Positions 25,748 through 34,422 of a stretch of 64,000 bases of DNA are shown here, piece after piece. Position numbers and translations under genes: made by a program. Every line of letters begins with the position of its first letter. The stretch's first letter is position 1. The DNA is from Flavihumibacter profundi (GTDB lineage Bacteria > Bacteroidota > Bacteroidia > Chitinophagales > Chitinophagaceae): contig NZ_JAIQXE010000002.1 of assembly GCF_020076305.1 (NCBI RefSeq), positions 1 to 64,000 on the forward strand. The letters run 5' to 3'. The notes below the pieces were generated by a model. The model saw only the letters and a program-made list of their open reading frames with translations. It did not search any database and had not been told where the DNA came from.

Positions 25748-27036
25748 AAGGTAACAGGTTTATGCATCATCACTTTTATTACATTCAGGTTATACAATGC
25801 AGCTGCGAATAGTAACAGGATAGCCGACAATTGTAAAACAATGATTTCACGGAACAGGATCCCTGCTGTAAATAATGCAAGCCCGGGTATATAAAACAGG
25901 ATCATCCATTTAAAAATTCCGGCACTGAAGAGGTCTTTTGGGTTAGGTGTTTTTGAAATCCCTGCTTTCAGGTGATATACTTTATTCCATACAATGAAAG
26001 GGAGTGTTTTAAAGGTCATTCCCAGGATGATAGAAGCGATCCATCCAAAAATTATTATGAAACCGTAAGCAATAACAAGACTTCTCTGTACTTCATTTGC
26101 CATCACTATCGCAATGATAATCCCTATAAGAAAGAGCAGCGGCAGAGACACCAACAGCACAGATAGCAGCGAGATTTTCATTTGTTCGTCCAGTTTCTTG
26201 CGAATACGCTGCTGCCAGGAGCGGTAACAATAATTTCCAAATAAAACCAGCGCCATGCCGATAGGAAAAACCGGAAATATCCATATCCATCCACCAGGCC
26301 TATAAATAAAAATCAATACGAACAACAATAACCCGGCATTGATCAATCCGTAGATCCACCAAAGAATTTTTGGTTGGTTATATTTGGAAATCATGAACAT
26401 GGGAATCAGTCTCGAACCAATCCCGATAATCAGTAATAAAAACCAACCGGTTATTCCCATATGTGCATGGAGGGATAAATATTCAACCGAATTCCTGGAC
26501 AATATCGGGTAACTGAAATTGTACACCAGTAATAACCCTACGGAGGCGGTTGCCAGCAACCATAGTGAAGCGGTTAACACAAATACAGCATGCACATTTT
26601 CCTGGCTACTTTTATGCATACTCATTGCCAGGTTTATGACATATGCAATAATGGCAAGAACCACAAGTAGCCCACCCCATTTGGCCGGCCAGCCCATATT
26701 AAAAACATAAAAGCCATAAGACAATACCGGGATACCGGCAGCCGCAACTAAAAAGGAAAATAGAGCGAGCTGCTTACTATATAATTCTCCTTCAATCAGC
26801 ACCGGTACCAACTGGTGGCTGGCGCCGAGAATAATCATTGTGCCAAAGCCCAGAACCATAATATGGGTGATGGCCAATATATGCGGCTGGAAATAATGGT
26901 TAATAAAATCACCAGGTGAGAATACCATCAGTAATGTAGCTGCGAAAAATGCAAAGGCAGCATATGTATAAAACGGAAGGACTACATTGTATGAAGTAGT
27001 ACGTGCAGGTCCGGGACTTCCGTTAAAACTAAGCAT
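25744..27036 (-). CDS. NnrS / heme-copper oxidase subunit I-like membrane protein
   Basis: A 430-residue protein with about 12 membrane helices. Conserved histidines lie in helices: 'FQPHILAITHIMVLGF', 'ILGASHQLVPV', 'NVHAVFV' and 'LSLHAHMGITGWF'. This pattern fits NnrS-like and small NorB-like membrane hemoproteins often found in nitric oxide stress loci of Bacteroidota. I cannot choose between these labels from the sequence. The start overlaps the DUF1858/DUF2249 gene by 8 bases and the stop overlaps the DUF59 gene by 4, so it is translated within the operon. Confidence 0.7.
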   Translation of the reverse strand: MLSFNGSPGPARTTSYNVVLPFYTYAAFAFFAATLLMVFSPGDFINHYFQPHILAITHIMVLGFGTMIILGASHQLVPVLIEGELYSKQLALFSFLVAAAGIPVLSYGFYVFNMGWPAKWGGLLVVLAIIAYVINLAMSMHKSSQENVHAVFVLTASLWLLATASVGLLLVYNFSYPILSRNSVEYLSLHAHMGITGWFLLLIIGIGSRLIPMFMISKYNQPKILWWIYGLINAGLLLFVLIFIYRPGGWIWIFPVFPIGMALVLFGNYCYRSWQQRIRKKLDEQMKISLLSVLLVSLPLLFLIGIIIAIVMANEVQRSLVIAYGFIIIFGWIASIILGMTFKTLPFIVWNKVYHLKAGISKTPNPKDLFSAGIFKWMILFYIPGLALFTAGILFREIIVLQLSAILLLFAAALYNLNVIKVMMHKPVTL

Positions 27037-27865
27037 GTTGTTCCTTGTAAATTAAGAGCTCAACTTCCGTTTCGCTGATTTCATTGATACGGTAACTTAA
27101 TTTCCGTTCATTAAGTTCTGGTAGCAGGAATACGGGGATTCGTTTATGATAAACAAAAAGGGCCTTATCCATCGGCAAATTTTCAAGTGCTTCCAGGATG
27201 GTATGCATGGGCAAGGGCATTGGCAGGCTCCGGACATCAATGGTTTCCAGCCGGCCTTTAAACCGGTCCAATAATTCTGCCCAGCTTTCAGGCTTCCCTT
27301 CTGGTAAATGCAGGGATTCATTAGCATCAAATATCAGGGGCGCCTCTGAATCTTTATAAAAAAAAGTATGCACCAGGTCGTTGCTAATCGTATCAGTAAA
27401 TGATTTAAAACCCTTCTTACTGAGCAATAATATTAATGGCGTTGGTTCAAAACTATTGACAATCATTAAAACCTTGCCGGATTCCAGCGCTTTTAATTTA
27501 TACAGGATAATATCCAGCGGGTCTTTTCCGGATTCAATTAATGGCCTTACATCCAATTCGGTAATTTGATCAGCCGGGCAATTTTTCAGGAAATCGGGCA
27601 TCACGCTACTTATACCAGTTGCTTCCTGTATTGTTGATGTCCTGTCTATCTCAAATCCCAATGGTTGTAGTTTGTTAAAAAAATCTTCCACGGAACAACC
27701 CCCCAGTCTGGATGCAGTAGCAATACTCGTCCTGCCTGCAATTACTTTACGTAAAACAGGGTTTCGCAATTTGATGAATTTTGGGGAGAGGCTAACTATA
27801 GCATCCAGCGCTTCGGGATTTTGCTTCAGTAGAGCGCCAATTTTTGTATGGGCATTGATTGTCAT
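27029..27865 (-). CDS. DUF1858 + double DUF2249 domain protein
   Basis: The start at 27865 ('MTINAHTKIGALL') is preferred; the longer frame starts inside the spacer after the hemerythrin gene. In the 278-residue product, residues 1-65 are a DUF1858 helical domain ('TKIGALLKQNPEALDAIV', 'TIATASRLGGCSVEDFFN' in part). Two DUF2249 domains follow, opening with 'ITELDVRPLIESGKDPLD' and 'LETIDVRSLPMPLPMH', the conserved 'lDvR.l....P' motif. DUF2249 also precedes the ric hemerythrin domain in this operon. Such domains are TusA-like in fold; their role in nitric oxide defence is not established. Confidence 0.8.
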   Translation of the reverse strand: MTINAHTKIGALLKQNPEALDAIVSLSPKFIKLRNPVLRKVIAGRTSIATASRLGGCSVEDFFNKLQPLGFEIDRTSTIQEATGISSVMPDFLKNCPADQITELDVRPLIESGKDPLDIILYKLKALESGKVLMIVNSFEPTPLILLLSKKGFKSFTDTISNDLVHTFFYKDSEAPLIFDANESLHLPEGKPESWAELLDRFKGRLETIDVRSLPMPLPMHTILEALENLPMDKALFVYHKRIPVFLLPELNERKLSYRINEISETEVELLIYKEQHA

Positions 27866-27876
27866 AATATCCCGGT

Positions 27877-28353
27877 TTATTTCTGCCAGAAAGCATCCGG
27901 CCATTTATCATCAATCTCCTTGCTGTTATTTGACATGCGCATGGTAATAGCTTCCAAATCATGGATGGGCATTGATTCCTGCAGGTGGTTGAATAATTCC
28001 CTTTCTTCAAACCGGATATGTTTCTCTAAAAGGTCTGCCAGTTGGCCGGGGAGTGCAGGGTTTTTAGATGCCATATTTGCTACAAGGTTCTTAATCAACT
28101 GGTGTTCTCCTTCTGCCTGTTTTCTCAAACTATCATCAGCAGGCAATTTGCTAAAAAGCATTTCCTCTTCTTCCTTAAAATGTTTTGCAAGGTCTTCTTT
28201 AAAAAAGTACTGGATATAATTGCAGATCCGTTCAGTACTTATGGCATTGTCCAGGCCCTGCCTGATTTTCCAAACCAATAACAGACCAAAGTGATGGTCT
28301 TTGGAAAATGAGACAAGGGCCTGGTGCCGTTTTATAGGAGTATGGTCTTTCAT
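27877..28353 (-). CDS. hemerythrin domain protein
   Basis: A 158-residue four-helix bundle with iron ligands spaced as in hemerythrin: 'SKDHHFGLLLVWKI', 'LAKHFKEEEEMLF' (H-x3-E), 'GEHQLIKNLV' and 'LEKHIRFEERELF' (H-x4-E). These bind a di-iron site for O2 or NO. Its ATG overlaps the stop of ric by 4 bases (ATGA), indicating translational coupling. It probably scavenges nitric oxide or helps ric. Confidence 0.88.
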   Translation of the reverse strand: MKDHTPIKRHQALVSFSKDHHFGLLLVWKIRQGLDNAISTERICNYIQYFFKEDLAKHFKEEEEMLFSKLPADDSLRKQAEGEHQLIKNLVANMASKNPALPGQLADLLEKHIRFEERELFNHLQESMPIHDLEAITMRMSNNSKEIDDKWPDAFWQK

Positions 28354-29309
28354 TTGGTGATTCGTTGTTCAATTTCAAGCGCTTTCGGAAACAGGATATT
28401 ATTTTCAAGATGGATATGCAAATGAAGGTCATCCTCAAATTCGTCAAGCAACCTGTACAATAGGCTGTAGGAGGCACAAGCGTCTTCTGGTAATTTATAA
28501 TTGCCGGAAAGTTGCCTGATTTCTTCCAGGTTCTTTCCCACCATCTCATGTTCCATCTCCATCATATTGATGGGGTTTTGTACTGTTCCAAAGTGTGCGG
28601 CGTGCAATGGTTGTGCATTGTTCAGGCTTGCCACTAATTCTTTGATATAGGGAAACAGTACTTTTTCTTCCTTTATCATGTGGCTTGTAAGTTCTGCATA
28701 CACTTCTTCTACGAGCTGGTGAATACGAACTAATTCAGGATGCCGGCCGCCATGTACCAGGTTTACTTTTTCTGCATAAGCCCGGATATCGGGTAAATTT
28801 TTCCTGACATAGGCGTGATGGGTATTAACAATGTAATCTGCCAGGAAATCAAGGCTCCAGTCCCCGTAAGGAAGTGGCCGGGATGCGGGCATTTTATCTG
28901 CCTGTTGCAATTCCTGTTCAATTTTAGTGGTATCGAGCCCTTTTTCTGCACAAGCTTCCTTCACTGTTTTTTTACCACCGCAGCAAAAGTCGATGCCATA
29001 TTTTTTAAAGATTTGCGCTTTACGCAAGTCCCTTGCAACAATCTGCCCAAGTGTTTCCTCATTTTCTCCCGTGATGCGCTTTGTGATCTGAACTTTCCAC
29101 CACTCCGGACCCTGTTCAAGGTATTCCCAGGTAAAAATATTTCCCCTTTCCCCCAATAACTGGTAGTATAATGGTTTAGGGTCATGGTCGTTATGGATAG
29201 TCAGGCTTTCACCTTCTTCCAGCTCATCAAAACGAACAAAAATGGTGGGATGTTTTTGCCGTGGTTCCAGTAGCGTTACATTCAAGATATTTTCTGCTGT
29301 GGCTTGCAT
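28350..29309 (-). CDS. ric: iron-sulfur cluster repair di-iron protein with N-terminal DUF2249
   Basis: A 319-residue protein. Residues 1-80 are a DUF2249-type domain ('PTIFVRFDELEEGESLTIHND' in part). Residues 87-135 are the ScdA_N domain: 'TLGQIVARDLRKAQIFKKYG' in part and the 'DFCCGGKKTVKEAC' cysteine motif. The C-terminal hemerythrin-like domain carries 'DYIVNTHHAYVR', 'HPELVRIH', 'HMIKEEKVLFPYI', 'EMEHEMVGKNL' and 'DDLHLHIHLENNILFP'. RIC (ScdA/YtfE) proteins repair Fe-S clusters hit by nitric oxide or oxidants. It leads a six-gene operon and has a clear promoter and palindrome upstream. Confidence 0.92.
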   Translation of the reverse strand: MQATAENILNVTLLEPRQKHPTIFVRFDELEEGESLTIHNDHDPKPLYYQLLGERGNIFTWEYLEQGPEWWKVQITKRITGENEETLGQIVARDLRKAQIFKKYGIDFCCGGKKTVKEACAEKGLDTTKIEQELQQADKMPASRPLPYGDWSLDFLADYIVNTHHAYVRKNLPDIRAYAEKVNLVHGGRHPELVRIHQLVEEVYAELTSHMIKEEKVLFPYIKELVASLNNAQPLHAAHFGTVQNPINMMEMEHEMVGKNLEEIRQLSGNYKLPEDACASYSLLYRLLDEFEDDLHLHIHLENNILFPKALEIEQRITK

Positions 29310-29339
29310 ATACTGATGTTTAGATTTGAATCAATACTG

Positions 29340-29347
29340 CAAAGATA
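29340..29347 (-). promoter_or_regulatory. -7 box (TATCTTTG on minus strand) of the ric operon
   Basis: CAAAGATA on the + strand reads TATCTTTG on the minus strand, a perfect TAnnTTTG box 31 bases before the ric start. A T-rich -33 region falls inside the adjacent palindrome (29357-29390), so a bound repressor would block RNA polymerase. Confidence 0.6.
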
Positions 29348-29356
29348 TAAAGAAAT

Positions 29357-29390
29357 CCATAATAAAAGCATTTAAATACTTTTATTATGG
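29357..29390. promoter_or_regulatory. 34-base near-perfect palindrome upstream of ric
   Basis: Arms CCATAATAAAAG and CTTTTATTATGG flank CATTTAAATA. Over all 34 bases only one opposing pair fails to match. It lies between the 604-residue gene and ric and covers the -33 region of the ric promoter. It is too A/T-rich for an efficient intrinsic terminator, so an operator for a dimeric regulator (Rrf2 or Crp-type) is likelier. Confidence 0.65.
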
Positions 29391-29405
29391 AAATTATTTT
29401 AGCCG

Positions 29406-31220
29406 TCAGCTGTTCACATCCTGGAGAGCGTACTGTTTAATTAAAGCATCCAGTTCTGTTGAAGCATTGTCGAGGGATTTAACAAATTGGTAACCGAAAG
29501 GCTCCGATGTATACGAGAACCGGCGGTAGTATTTTATGCCATCTTTGAGATTCTGGTAAAAGGAAGTGTAAAATTTTTTCCTTTTAGAAAATTCCCCCGA
29601 TTGAAGATCTTCTTCCAGTACTGATTTCAGGTAATCAATGTATATGTGCAGTTCGGCAATAAACATATGTGGCCTGTTGGGGTTGGTAACCAGGTTTTTC
29701 CTTCCATAAATATGGTCGGTCATAGTTTGTAAGGACACAACCCTGGAAAAGTTGGCAATATTCGGGCCTGGGCAGATATTCACTTCCTTCCGGTTTTTAA
29801 CGAAGGTTTCTTTGTAGGTAATGGCTGCCGAATTACTCAGGCCTACGCATAAACATTCTTTGTCCAGCACGTTATTCACCAGCCGCTGGTATTCCTGTTC
29901 CGGCAGGTTTTGTGATTTCAGTTCTTCAAGTTTCAGCTTTTGGTATTTTTTAGAAGCTGTACAGATGGGATCCTTTGAAAATTCAGTATTTAATGCCAGG
30001 TGTTTTTCGGTACACGGACTACCTGGTTTTCCTTCTTTTATGTGCAGTAATTTTTCATTTTCGGAGCTGGTCCCTTTCAGGTAATGGAACCTTACGCCAA
30101 GGGGTGAGTTGCGGCTCAGTACTACATCTTTTTCCTTCGCCTCGCTTAATAGCTTCAGGGTATGATCATCTACAGTAGTTGCTTCCGGAACCAATAGAAA
30201 AGGCGTTCCCCATCCTGTACTTGTAATATTATACTGCTGGTGTAAAAAATTATCTTCTTCATGGGTACCAATGCCACCCTGTACAGAAACTGCTATTTCA
30301 TGAGGGGCGTTAAATTGCCGGCCATTTTTTTTAAGTAGTGCAGCCTGGTATAAGTCAAATATGGAATCAATCAGTTCCTGCCGGTTGGTTTTGAATTCTT
30401 CAAGTATTGGGCCCAACAGGTAGCCATCTGTTGCGAAAGCATGGCCGCCACAGTTTAGTCCTGATTCAATGCGGAATTCACTTACCCAAATGCCTTTTTT
30501 TGCAAGGTATTTGCCTTGTATCAATGCGGAACGGTAATCACTGACTTTTACAATTACCTTTTTGGCAAACCTGCCATTTTCATCAGCATCAAATTCAGTG
30601 CAGTTTTCCAGGTAATTATATAACCTTGGGTTCAAACCGGCTGAAAATACTACGGAAGAATTATCGAGGTTGCTTTTTACAAAGCCCCTTAAAGCAGCAA
30701 CAGCGTCTGATCCATTTTCCAGTAAAATGCCCCGGCTGTCATAATTATTCCGGTCTACTTTGGTCATGATGTTTACATCAATGCTACCCGGACTAATTTG
30801 TTCCCGTAAAAAAGATTCAAGCTTTTCTTTTTCCGCAGGGTTATGGGTTTTCGTCATGCTTCGGTAGAATTGTTTCAGCGAATTATCCTCTGGCAGCATT
30901 TCAAAATATTTTTCTATTTCGGAGCCAGCCTCAAACCGAAGCTGCTTTAGTTTTTCAACCTGTGCCTTTACTATGGTATTTATCAGGTTCAGGTAATCTG
31001 TAATCCTTTTAGCGCGGTAATCTTCTTCATGGGTAGAAATAGGTTTGTACGCCTGGTTAATAGTCGGGTAATAATGTTTTCTCATCATTTCTATCAACCG
31101 GTCCTCGACAATTGAAATAGCGGACGAAATGCCAAACCTTGCTACTTTAATCGGACTGTCAATTGTGTATGCCAGGCCCATTACCGGGATGTGGAATTTG
31201 TGTGCTGAAGTATAATTCAT
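29406..31220 (-). CDS. unknown 604-residue protein of the nitric oxide cluster (possible flavin TIM barrel)
   Basis: The protein is soluble, with no signal peptide. The N-terminal 130 residues are helical. The segment 'ESGLNCGGHAFATDGYLLG' near residue 250, followed by 'VSVQGGIGTHEEDNFL' near 308 and 'STGWGTPFLLVPEA', recalls the FMN/phosphate-binding parts of nitronate monooxygenase/PfaD-type TIM barrels, but I do not recognise the whole. C-terminal cysteines ('PGSPCTEKHL', 'KDPICTASK', 'DKECLCVGLSN', 'NICPGPNI') may bind metal or an Fe-S cluster. It sits between norB and ric, same strand, which argues for a role in nitrogen-oxide metabolism. Confidence 0.55.
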   Translation of the reverse strand: MNYTSAHKFHIPVMGLAYTIDSPIKVARFGISSAISIVEDRLIEMMRKHYYPTINQAYKPISTHEEDYRAKRITDYLNLINTIVKAQVEKLKQLRFEAGSEIEKYFEMLPEDNSLKQFYRSMTKTHNPAEKEKLESFLREQISPGSIDVNIMTKVDRNNYDSRGILLENGSDAVAALRGFVKSNLDNSSVVFSAGLNPRLYNYLENCTEFDADENGRFAKKVIVKVSDYRSALIQGKYLAKKGIWVSEFRIESGLNCGGHAFATDGYLLGPILEEFKTNRQELIDSIFDLYQAALLKKNGRQFNAPHEIAVSVQGGIGTHEEDNFLHQQYNITSTGWGTPFLLVPEATTVDDHTLKLLSEAKEKDVVLSRNSPLGVRFHYLKGTSSENEKLLHIKEGKPGSPCTEKHLALNTEFSKDPICTASKKYQKLKLEELKSQNLPEQEYQRLVNNVLDKECLCVGLSNSAAITYKETFVKNRKEVNICPGPNIANFSRVVSLQTMTDHIYGRKNLVTNPNRPHMFIAELHIYIDYLKSVLEEDLQSGEFSKRKKFYTSFYQNLKDGIKYYRRFSYTSEPFGYQFVKSLDNASTELDALIKQYALQDVNS

Positions 31221-31327
31221 ATGGTTTTTTTCTTTTTAAAGCAGCTGTTGGTTAAAGCGCATTTATGGACCTGGCTTTACGATCCGGTGTTGATGCTTTC
31301 TGAAATATGTTTCTTCAGCAATAACAT

Positions 31328-31362
31328 TTGAAATTCAATCCGCCTGATGGTATGAATTTCAA
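31328..31362. other. inverted repeat at the norB stop codon
   Basis: TTGAAATTC and GAATTTCAA are perfect 9-base arms separated by 17 bases, overlapping the norB stop at 31359. It could be a stem-loop at the end of the norB message or an operator for the 604-residue gene, whose start lies 108 bases away. There is no T run, so I do not call it a terminator. Confidence 0.35.
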
Positions 31363-33707
31363 TATTGAGCCACAGGCACCGTAATAATTTCATTTACTAT
31401 TTCTTTTGTTGTAAGCTGAATATCCTTTTCTTTCAATCCTTTTCTCCTGCTGGTGATAAACCACACTAATGGTATTACACCTCCGGCGGTAAATACCGAA
31501 CCGCCGATAATTCGCAGCCAGGTAAGCGTTTGGAATGCATTGCTCTCAATAAATGTATGGCTACGGGCAAACCATAAACCCTGTTCAGTGACAGTTTTGA
31601 ATTGCCAGATTCCTGCCGGGAATAAATCAAGGAATACCATCAGGAGCAAGCCTATATTGATTGACCAGAAGGAAATCTTAATAACACGGGGTTTCCACCA
31701 TTCTGCCTTAAATAATAATTGACAGCAAAATAATACGGCTGCAATAGCGAGATTTCCATAAACTCCCATAAGGGCGGCATGGCCATGGTTTACGGTTAAG
31801 TAGGTACCATGTTCATAATAGTTTGCGATAGGAAGGTTGATGATAAATCCAAGAACGCCGGCTCCGAAAAAATTCCAGAAATTCACTGCCACCAAAAACA
31901 AGAAAACTTCTGAAAAGCCAAACCGCTTGCTGGCATCACCATGTGCACCGTTATTATTTTCCAACAGTTTTGGGAGCTTGCTGAACCGCCAGGCTTCCAG
32001 GGTTAGCAATACAAGTGGTAATACCTGTAAAGTGGAGAACACGGATCCTAATGCCATAGTGCCAACAGGTTTGGCGTTCCAATAAAAATTATGGGAGATA
32101 CCGAGTAAACCTGAGCCTAAAAACAATAGCGTGGCCAGGTATATAACACGGGTGGCAGCCTGTTTGCTGACCAATCCCATAACCACCATGAAGTAACCGA
32201 TCAAAACAGTAGTGAATACTTCAAAAAAAGCTTCTGCCCACATATGTACTACCATCCAGCGCCAGAAATCTGCAATCACGAAATTGGTTTTTGGCGTTGC
32301 AATAAAACCTGAAATCAATAGAAAAATAATGCTGAAGGTGGTATATACCAACCAATTGGGTAAGGCCCAGGGCTGCTTCAATTTCATTACCGGTTTAATG
32401 CCACGGTAAATAGTAACAGCCCAGAGGATAAACACAACGCCAAGGATTACCTGCCAAAGTTTTCCAATTTCAACATATTCCCATCCCTGGTGGCCCAGCC
32501 AGTACCAGTACTTTCCAAGGATTCCTTTTGGTCCCAGCAGCATTCCCGCAAAGGAACCGCCCACTAATACTATGGTAAGCCAGAAAATAGTATTGATAAG
32601 CCTGACCTGGCTTTTTGCCTGGTTGGGTGATACCAGTGACATCATAAAAAAGGAAGCGCCAATCCAGCAGGCTGAAATCCATAAAATGGATAATTGTACG
32701 TGCCAGCTCCTGGTAACTGTAATTGGTAAAACTTCTGAAATATTAAATCCGAAATAATTGACAAATCCTACAAAATCATGAACAGTTAATATGCCTGAAA
32801 GCACCTGGATCCCAAACAGTAAAATGGCTGCGTAAAAGTATTTGTAAGTTGCTTTTTGCACAGCATCGGGTTGAAACTTTTGAATTTCACCCCGGGTCAT
32901 AAAAGCTTGTGCATGATTGGTATAGGCTTCATCATCCAGCTTTTCAAGTTTTCCATGGTAATACAATACGATACCTAATCCTAAGATCAATCCCAGGGAA
33001 CCAATTATACTCCATAGCACAATTGCAGCACCTGGTGTGTTACCGGCTTTCGGATCAAAGGGCCAGTTATGGGTATAGCTGTATTGCTCCCCTGGCCTTT
33101 CAACGCCACAAACCCAGGCACCCCAGTAGAAAAAGGCAGTTAGTGACCTGATTTCTTTTGCATCTGAAATATATCCGGATGGTTTAAAACCTCCGGGTGC
33201 ACTGGCATCAGTGAACTTCTGCTGGTAATATTTTACAAGTTCCCCGGTTGCATAAACCTGTGCATCCGTAAGTATTACACGGTTATCTTTTTCATGGTAA
33301 CTGTTGTTTTTAATTTCAGCTTTTACCTTTTCAGCAACCCCCTTTTCCAGCAAATCAGCATTTACACCATCTTTATACTGCGACAGGTAAAAGTCATTCA
33401 TGTATAGTGCAACAAGGTGCAATGCCTCTGCGGTATAATCCGGACCGCGATTGGCTCCATCACCAAACATGCTCCCGTATTCCATCAGGGCGTATTTTTG
33501 AAAAACTGCCTGTCCGTTTAATACTTCATCGCTGGTAAATATCACCTCGTTACCTGGGGATACATAAGCAGGGATTGGCGGAGCTTCAGTGTAAGTATGT
33601 ACGCCAATCATAGTAACCCCGGCAATACTGATCACAAAAATAACCAGCAGGGGCAGCCACCAGTTTTTCGGATTCAGCAGGTAAATAATTGAATTATTTT
33701 TCGCCAT
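31359..33707 (-). CDS. norB: quinol-dependent nitric oxide reductase
   Basis: A 782-residue qNOR. The N-terminal extension after the first helix ('NEVIFTSDEVLNGQAVFQKY' in part, 'YGSMFGDGANRGPDYTAEAL') is the cytochrome-c-like domain without heme typical of the quinol type. About 14 membrane helices follow with heme and FeB histidines: 'VTRSWHVQLSILW', 'VHMWAEAFFEVF', 'GISHNFYW' and 'TYLTVNHGHAALMGVYG'. It reduces NO to N2O using quinol and here most likely detoxifies NO. A divergent Rrf2 gene and a palindrome lie upstream. Confidence 0.93.
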   Translation of the reverse strand: MAKNNSIIYLLNPKNWWLPLLVIFVISIAGVTMIGVHTYTEAPPIPAYVSPGNEVIFTSDEVLNGQAVFQKYALMEYGSMFGDGANRGPDYTAEALHLVALYMNDFYLSQYKDGVNADLLEKGVAEKVKAEIKNNSYHEKDNRVILTDAQVYATGELVKYYQQKFTDASAPGGFKPSGYISDAKEIRSLTAFFYWGAWVCGVERPGEQYSYTHNWPFDPKAGNTPGAAIVLWSIIGSLGLILGLGIVLYYHGKLEKLDDEAYTNHAQAFMTRGEIQKFQPDAVQKATYKYFYAAILLFGIQVLSGILTVHDFVGFVNYFGFNISEVLPITVTRSWHVQLSILWISACWIGASFFMMSLVSPNQAKSQVRLINTIFWLTIVLVGGSFAGMLLGPKGILGKYWYWLGHQGWEYVEIGKLWQVILGVVFILWAVTIYRGIKPVMKLKQPWALPNWLVYTTFSIIFLLISGFIATPKTNFVIADFWRWMVVHMWAEAFFEVFTTVLIGYFMVVMGLVSKQAATRVIYLATLLFLGSGLLGISHNFYWNAKPVGTMALGSVFSTLQVLPLVLLTLEAWRFSKLPKLLENNNGAHGDASKRFGFSEVFLFLVAVNFWNFFGAGVLGFIINLPIANYYEHGTYLTVNHGHAALMGVYGNLAIAAVLFCCQLLFKAEWWKPRVIKISFWSINIGLLLMVFLDLFPAGIWQFKTVTEQGLWFARSHTFIESNAFQTLTWLRIIGGSVFTAGGVIPLVWFITSRRKGLKEKDIQLTTKEIVNEIITVPVAQY

Positions 33708-33733
33708 AAGCAGGAATTTGCCGGTAAAAATAC

Positions 33734-33761
33734 TAATTAAGGATATATTTGTCCTTAATTA
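33734..33761. promoter_or_regulatory. palindrome over the -7 box between norB and the Rrf2 gene
   Basis: Arms TAATTAAGGA and TCCTTAATTA are perfect over 10 bases and enclose TATATTTG (33744-33751), itself a perfect TAnnTTTG -7 box for the plus-strand Rrf2 gene. A TTTG at 33717-33720 is 23 bases upstream, slightly far for a -33 box. The layout suits binding of an Rrf2 dimer that shuts its own promoter and the divergent norB promoter. Confidence 0.65.
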
Positions 33762-33823
33762 TTTTGCCTGTGGCTTTGGAAGCGATTGGCTATTGATGTA
33801 CATTCCCTAATAAATAACCTTTC

Positions 33824-34267
33824 ATGTTTTCTAAAGCAACGGAATACGCACTCAGGGCAACTATTTACATCGCCCAAAAAGGTACTGAGGAAAGCAAAAT
33901 CGGGATAGACGAAATCGCTAAAGCCATCGATTCACCACAATCCTATACTGCCAAAATTTTACAGTCGCTTCGAAAGAATAATAAAGTCATTCGGTCTGTA
34001 AGCGGACCGAATGGTGGGTTTTACATGACTGAAAAAGCCAGGAAGCAGTCGGTAAGGGTTGTACTCGAAGCGATGGGAGAAGACGATGTTCTTGAAAAAT
34101 GTGTACTGGGACTGGCGAAATGTTCTTCAATAAAACCCTGTCCGATGCATTCAAAATATAAAGTCATCAAGGAACAATTGATTGACTTATTTGAAAAAAA
34201 AACAATCCAGCAGCTGGCGGATGATATTAATAGTGGTGACGGGTTTATCAGTAACAGGTCCAAGTAG
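33824..34267 (+). CDS. Rrf2 family regulator (NsrR-like), divergent from norB
   Basis: A 147-residue winged-helix protein ('TEYALRATIYIAQKG', 'AIDSPQSYTAKILQSLRKN', wing 'SGPNGGFYMT') with cysteines in 'EKCVLGLAKCSSIKPCPMH', the three-Cys spacing of Fe-S Rrf2 proteins. Nitric oxide sensing is inferred from the neighbours. It shares the cysteine cluster pattern with the Rrf2 gene at the far end of the cluster (24989). The start is 63 bases after the palindrome. Confidence 0.87.
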   Translation: MFSKATEYALRATIYIAQKGTEESKIGIDEIAKAIDSPQSYTAKILQSLRKNNKVIRSVSGPNGGFYMTEKARKQSVRVVLEAMGEDDVLEKCVLGLAKCSSIKPCPMHSKYKVIKEQLIDLFEKKTIQQLADDINSGDGFISNRSK

Positions 34268-34422
34268 CTTCCATAGATGGTCCTGGCCACTTCCTGGCCG
34301 ATTCGCCGAGAAAACTCTAGTAAAGTGTGCAGTTCGGCTACGTATCTGAATTTTTAAGGTTTGTCGCTTTTTTTGCTTCCGGGTGGAGTTTGGTTATATT
34401 TTCAATACACAACTCCCACGAT

